This document shows, piece by piece, positions 63,153 to 64,000 of a stretch of DNA of 64,000 nucleotides (its first letter is position 1; every line of letters begins with the position of its first letter). Source of the DNA: Bradyrhizobium sp. 1(2017). GTDB taxonomy: Bacteria; Pseudomonadota; Alphaproteobacteria; Rhizobiales; Xanthobacteraceae. The notes beneath the pieces were generated by a model. It was not told where the DNA came from, ran no database searches, and worked only from the letters and a program-made list of their open reading frames with translations. The translations under genes were made by a program, and so were the position numbers. The stretch lies in contig NZ_CP050022.2 of NCBI RefSeq assembly GCF_011602485.2, forward strand, positions 6,530,001-6,594,000, written 5' to 3'.

Positions 63153-63344
63153 ATGTCGATGCTGACGCAAAGCTTTGGCAGGGCCTTGGACGGGACCGAT
63201 CGCCATGCGCGGATATCGGAAGCTCGCAAGGCCCAACTCAAGCGCGTCGCGCTCGGCGCGCTGACCGTACTCACGATGGGCAGCGTGCTCACCGCGCTGA
63301 TCGCGCTCCGAACCGCAATCTACGTCTGGCATCTGCACACCTGA
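63153..63344 (+). CDS. Small single-helix membrane protein
   Basis: A 63-residue protein with a basic, helical N-terminal part (GTDRHARISEARKAQLKRVA) and one membrane helix (LGALTVLTMGSVLTALIAL). AAGGAC sits about 7 nt before ATG 63153. It is the first of four small ORFs in a row. Function unknown. Motif copy D lies upstream. Confidence 0.65.
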   Translation: MSMLTQSFGRALDGTDRHARISEARKAQLKRVALGALTVLTMGSVLTALIALRTAIYVWHLHT

Positions 63345-63359
63345 GCGGGGGCCACTGTC

Positions 63360-63581
63360 ATGACCTTGCAGATGTGTGAGGAAGCCGCCATGGCCGCCAT
63401 CGCCCTTCGGGCCGCCCGTCACCGACCCGAGCTCGAGCCGCTCGCCCCTGCTGTCGTGAGCGCGGCCATTCCAGCCTCCTTCATCGACGTCGACATCGAG
63501 AACCGCGGCAATCCGCTCATCGCACTGGCCGTGGGAGCGAGGCAGTGGATCGCACGCGTGCTGGCAAGGCTGCGGTCATGA
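63360..63581 (+). CDS. Small hypothetical protein
   Basis: A 73-residue protein with a hydrophobic/amphipathic C-terminal half (NPLIALAVGARQWIARVLARLRS) that may associate with membrane. It is 15 nt after the preceding small membrane gene and overlaps the next ORF by 4 nt (ATGA), so the two are coupled. No family recognised. Confidence 0.6.
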   Translation: MTLQMCEEAAMAAIALRAARHRPELEPLAPAVVSAAIPASFIDVDIENRGNPLIALAVGARQWIARVLARLRS

Positions 63582-63670
63582 TCGAGCTCAAGATCGTCAT
63601 CCTGGTTGCGTTGGTGGCTGCGTTGCTGCTCGGCATGCACATCGGCGCGGCGCCTGCCCCGGACAAGTAG
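63578..63670 (+). CDS. 30-residue membrane peptide
   Basis: MIELKIVILVALVAALLLGM then HIGAAPAPDK: one membrane helix with a short tail. Its ATG overlaps the stop of the upstream gene (ATGA), good support for translation. It is followed by another short ORF after one base. Confidence 0.55.
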   Translation: MIELKIVILVALVAALLLGMHIGAAPAPDK

Positions 63671-63671
63671 C

Positions 63672-63800
63672 ATGCAGCTCCTCAAGGGAAATCTCGAGCA
63701 CGCGATCACCACGACTATCCTGACCATGACGCTGAGCCTGATCTGGGGTGCCGTCCTGACACTCGTGATCACCCTCCTCGCACGGGGGCTCGGCGTCTAG
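63672..63800 (+). CDS. 42-residue membrane peptide
   Basis: MQLLKGNLEHAITTTILTMT then LSLIWGAVLTLVITLLARGLGV: a soluble-leaning N-terminus and one membrane helix. It begins 1 nt after the previous stop. It completes the small-ORF cluster 63153-63800. Function unknown. Confidence 0.55.
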   Translation: MQLLKGNLEHAITTTILTMTLSLIWGAVLTLVITLLARGLGV

Positions 63801-63949
63801 GACGTCCGTATGGCGATCGGCCCATGACTGCCTATGAGGCAAGCAAACGGGCTCGCAGCGCGGTCGCCCGGCCGGGTTGAGACGGCGTATTCCGCGGAAA
63901 GAACCCGGCTGATCTGGCGCAATTTCACGGAACCGTGTAGAGCGGTTTC

Positions 63950-64000
63950 ATGAGCACCAGCAACGTCAACGTCGTCGCCCATCCCCTGGTCCAGCACAAG
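63950..64000 (+). CDS. upp: Uracil phosphoribosyltransferase, N-terminal start (partial)
   Basis: Only the first 17 codons (MSTSNVNVVAHPLVQHK) lie in the window. HPLVQHK matches the conserved HPLVxHK start of Upp, which converts uracil and PRPP to UMP. The gene runs beyond the right edge. The 149 nt before it show no gene. Confidence 0.75.
   Translation, partial: MSTSNVNVVAHPLVQHK

Noticed and set aside
63813..63840. Fifth copy of the KdpE-like motif before upp
   Set aside because: CCATG and CCTATG are present but separated by 4 nt, not 5, and the first hexamer is poor.

Overview
The window is a high-GC, gene-dense alphaproteobacterial chromosome segment, most likely from Bradyrhizobium or a close relative. 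This is an inference from a fused transaldolase/glucose-6-phosphate isomerase, EcfG-type promoter boxes, a TreS-maltokinase fusion, LigD/Ku, and several families of dispersed palindromic repeats of the kind common in that genus. I saw no rRNA, tRNA, CRISPR array, insertion sequence or prophage.

Layout. 0.1-4.6 kb: PQQ cofactor genes pqqABCDE, with a serine hydrolase overlapping the end of pqqE. 5.6-10.3 kb: a three-gene 2-oxoacid oxidoreductase, made of a flavoprotein-ferredoxin subunit followed by KorA-like and KorB-like subunits. 10.3-15.5 kb: mixed small genes, including a membrane adenylate-cyclase/SUMF1 fusion, a DsrE-like protein and an ArsR/AHSA1 pair. 15.6-20.4 kb (minus strand): the prkA-yeaH-spoVR stress operon behind an EcfG-type promoter. 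21.4-28.9 kb: central sugar metabolism (tal-pgi, gnd, zwf, pgl, gntK, HAD phosphatase).

29-47 kb is a glycogen/trehalose hub. malQ and a GH15 glucoamylase run left. A GlgE-like protein, treS-mak, glgB, glgX, treZ and treY run right as a tightly packed operon. 47.5-51.5 kb holds a DUF3309 peptide and the divergent NHEJ pair ligD/ku. 51.6-60.0 kb (minus strand) is the kdp potassium system: two tiny membrane ORFs, kdpF, A, B, C, D and E. 60.5-64 kb contains small genes of mostly unknown function, a DapA-family protein and the start of upp.

How it fits together. EcfG-like boxes (GGAAC, then 18-19 nt, then TT) sit in front of prkA, malQ, glgE, the DUF3309 gene, ligD and ku, so much of the window looks like general-stress-response territory. 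The most interesting observations are these. (1) The GlgE-like enzyme, although placed in a complete TreS-Mak-GlgE-GlgB gene set, has lost the Arg before its nucleophile and its general acid Glu. (2) A motif YTTATG-N5-CCTATR occurs four times, once upstream of kdp and three times upstream of nearby small genes, and resembles a KdpE direct-repeat site. (3) The DapA-family protein lacks the Schiff-base Lys and the catalytic Tyr. (4) The two divergent operon pairs appear to carry paired EcfG promoters.
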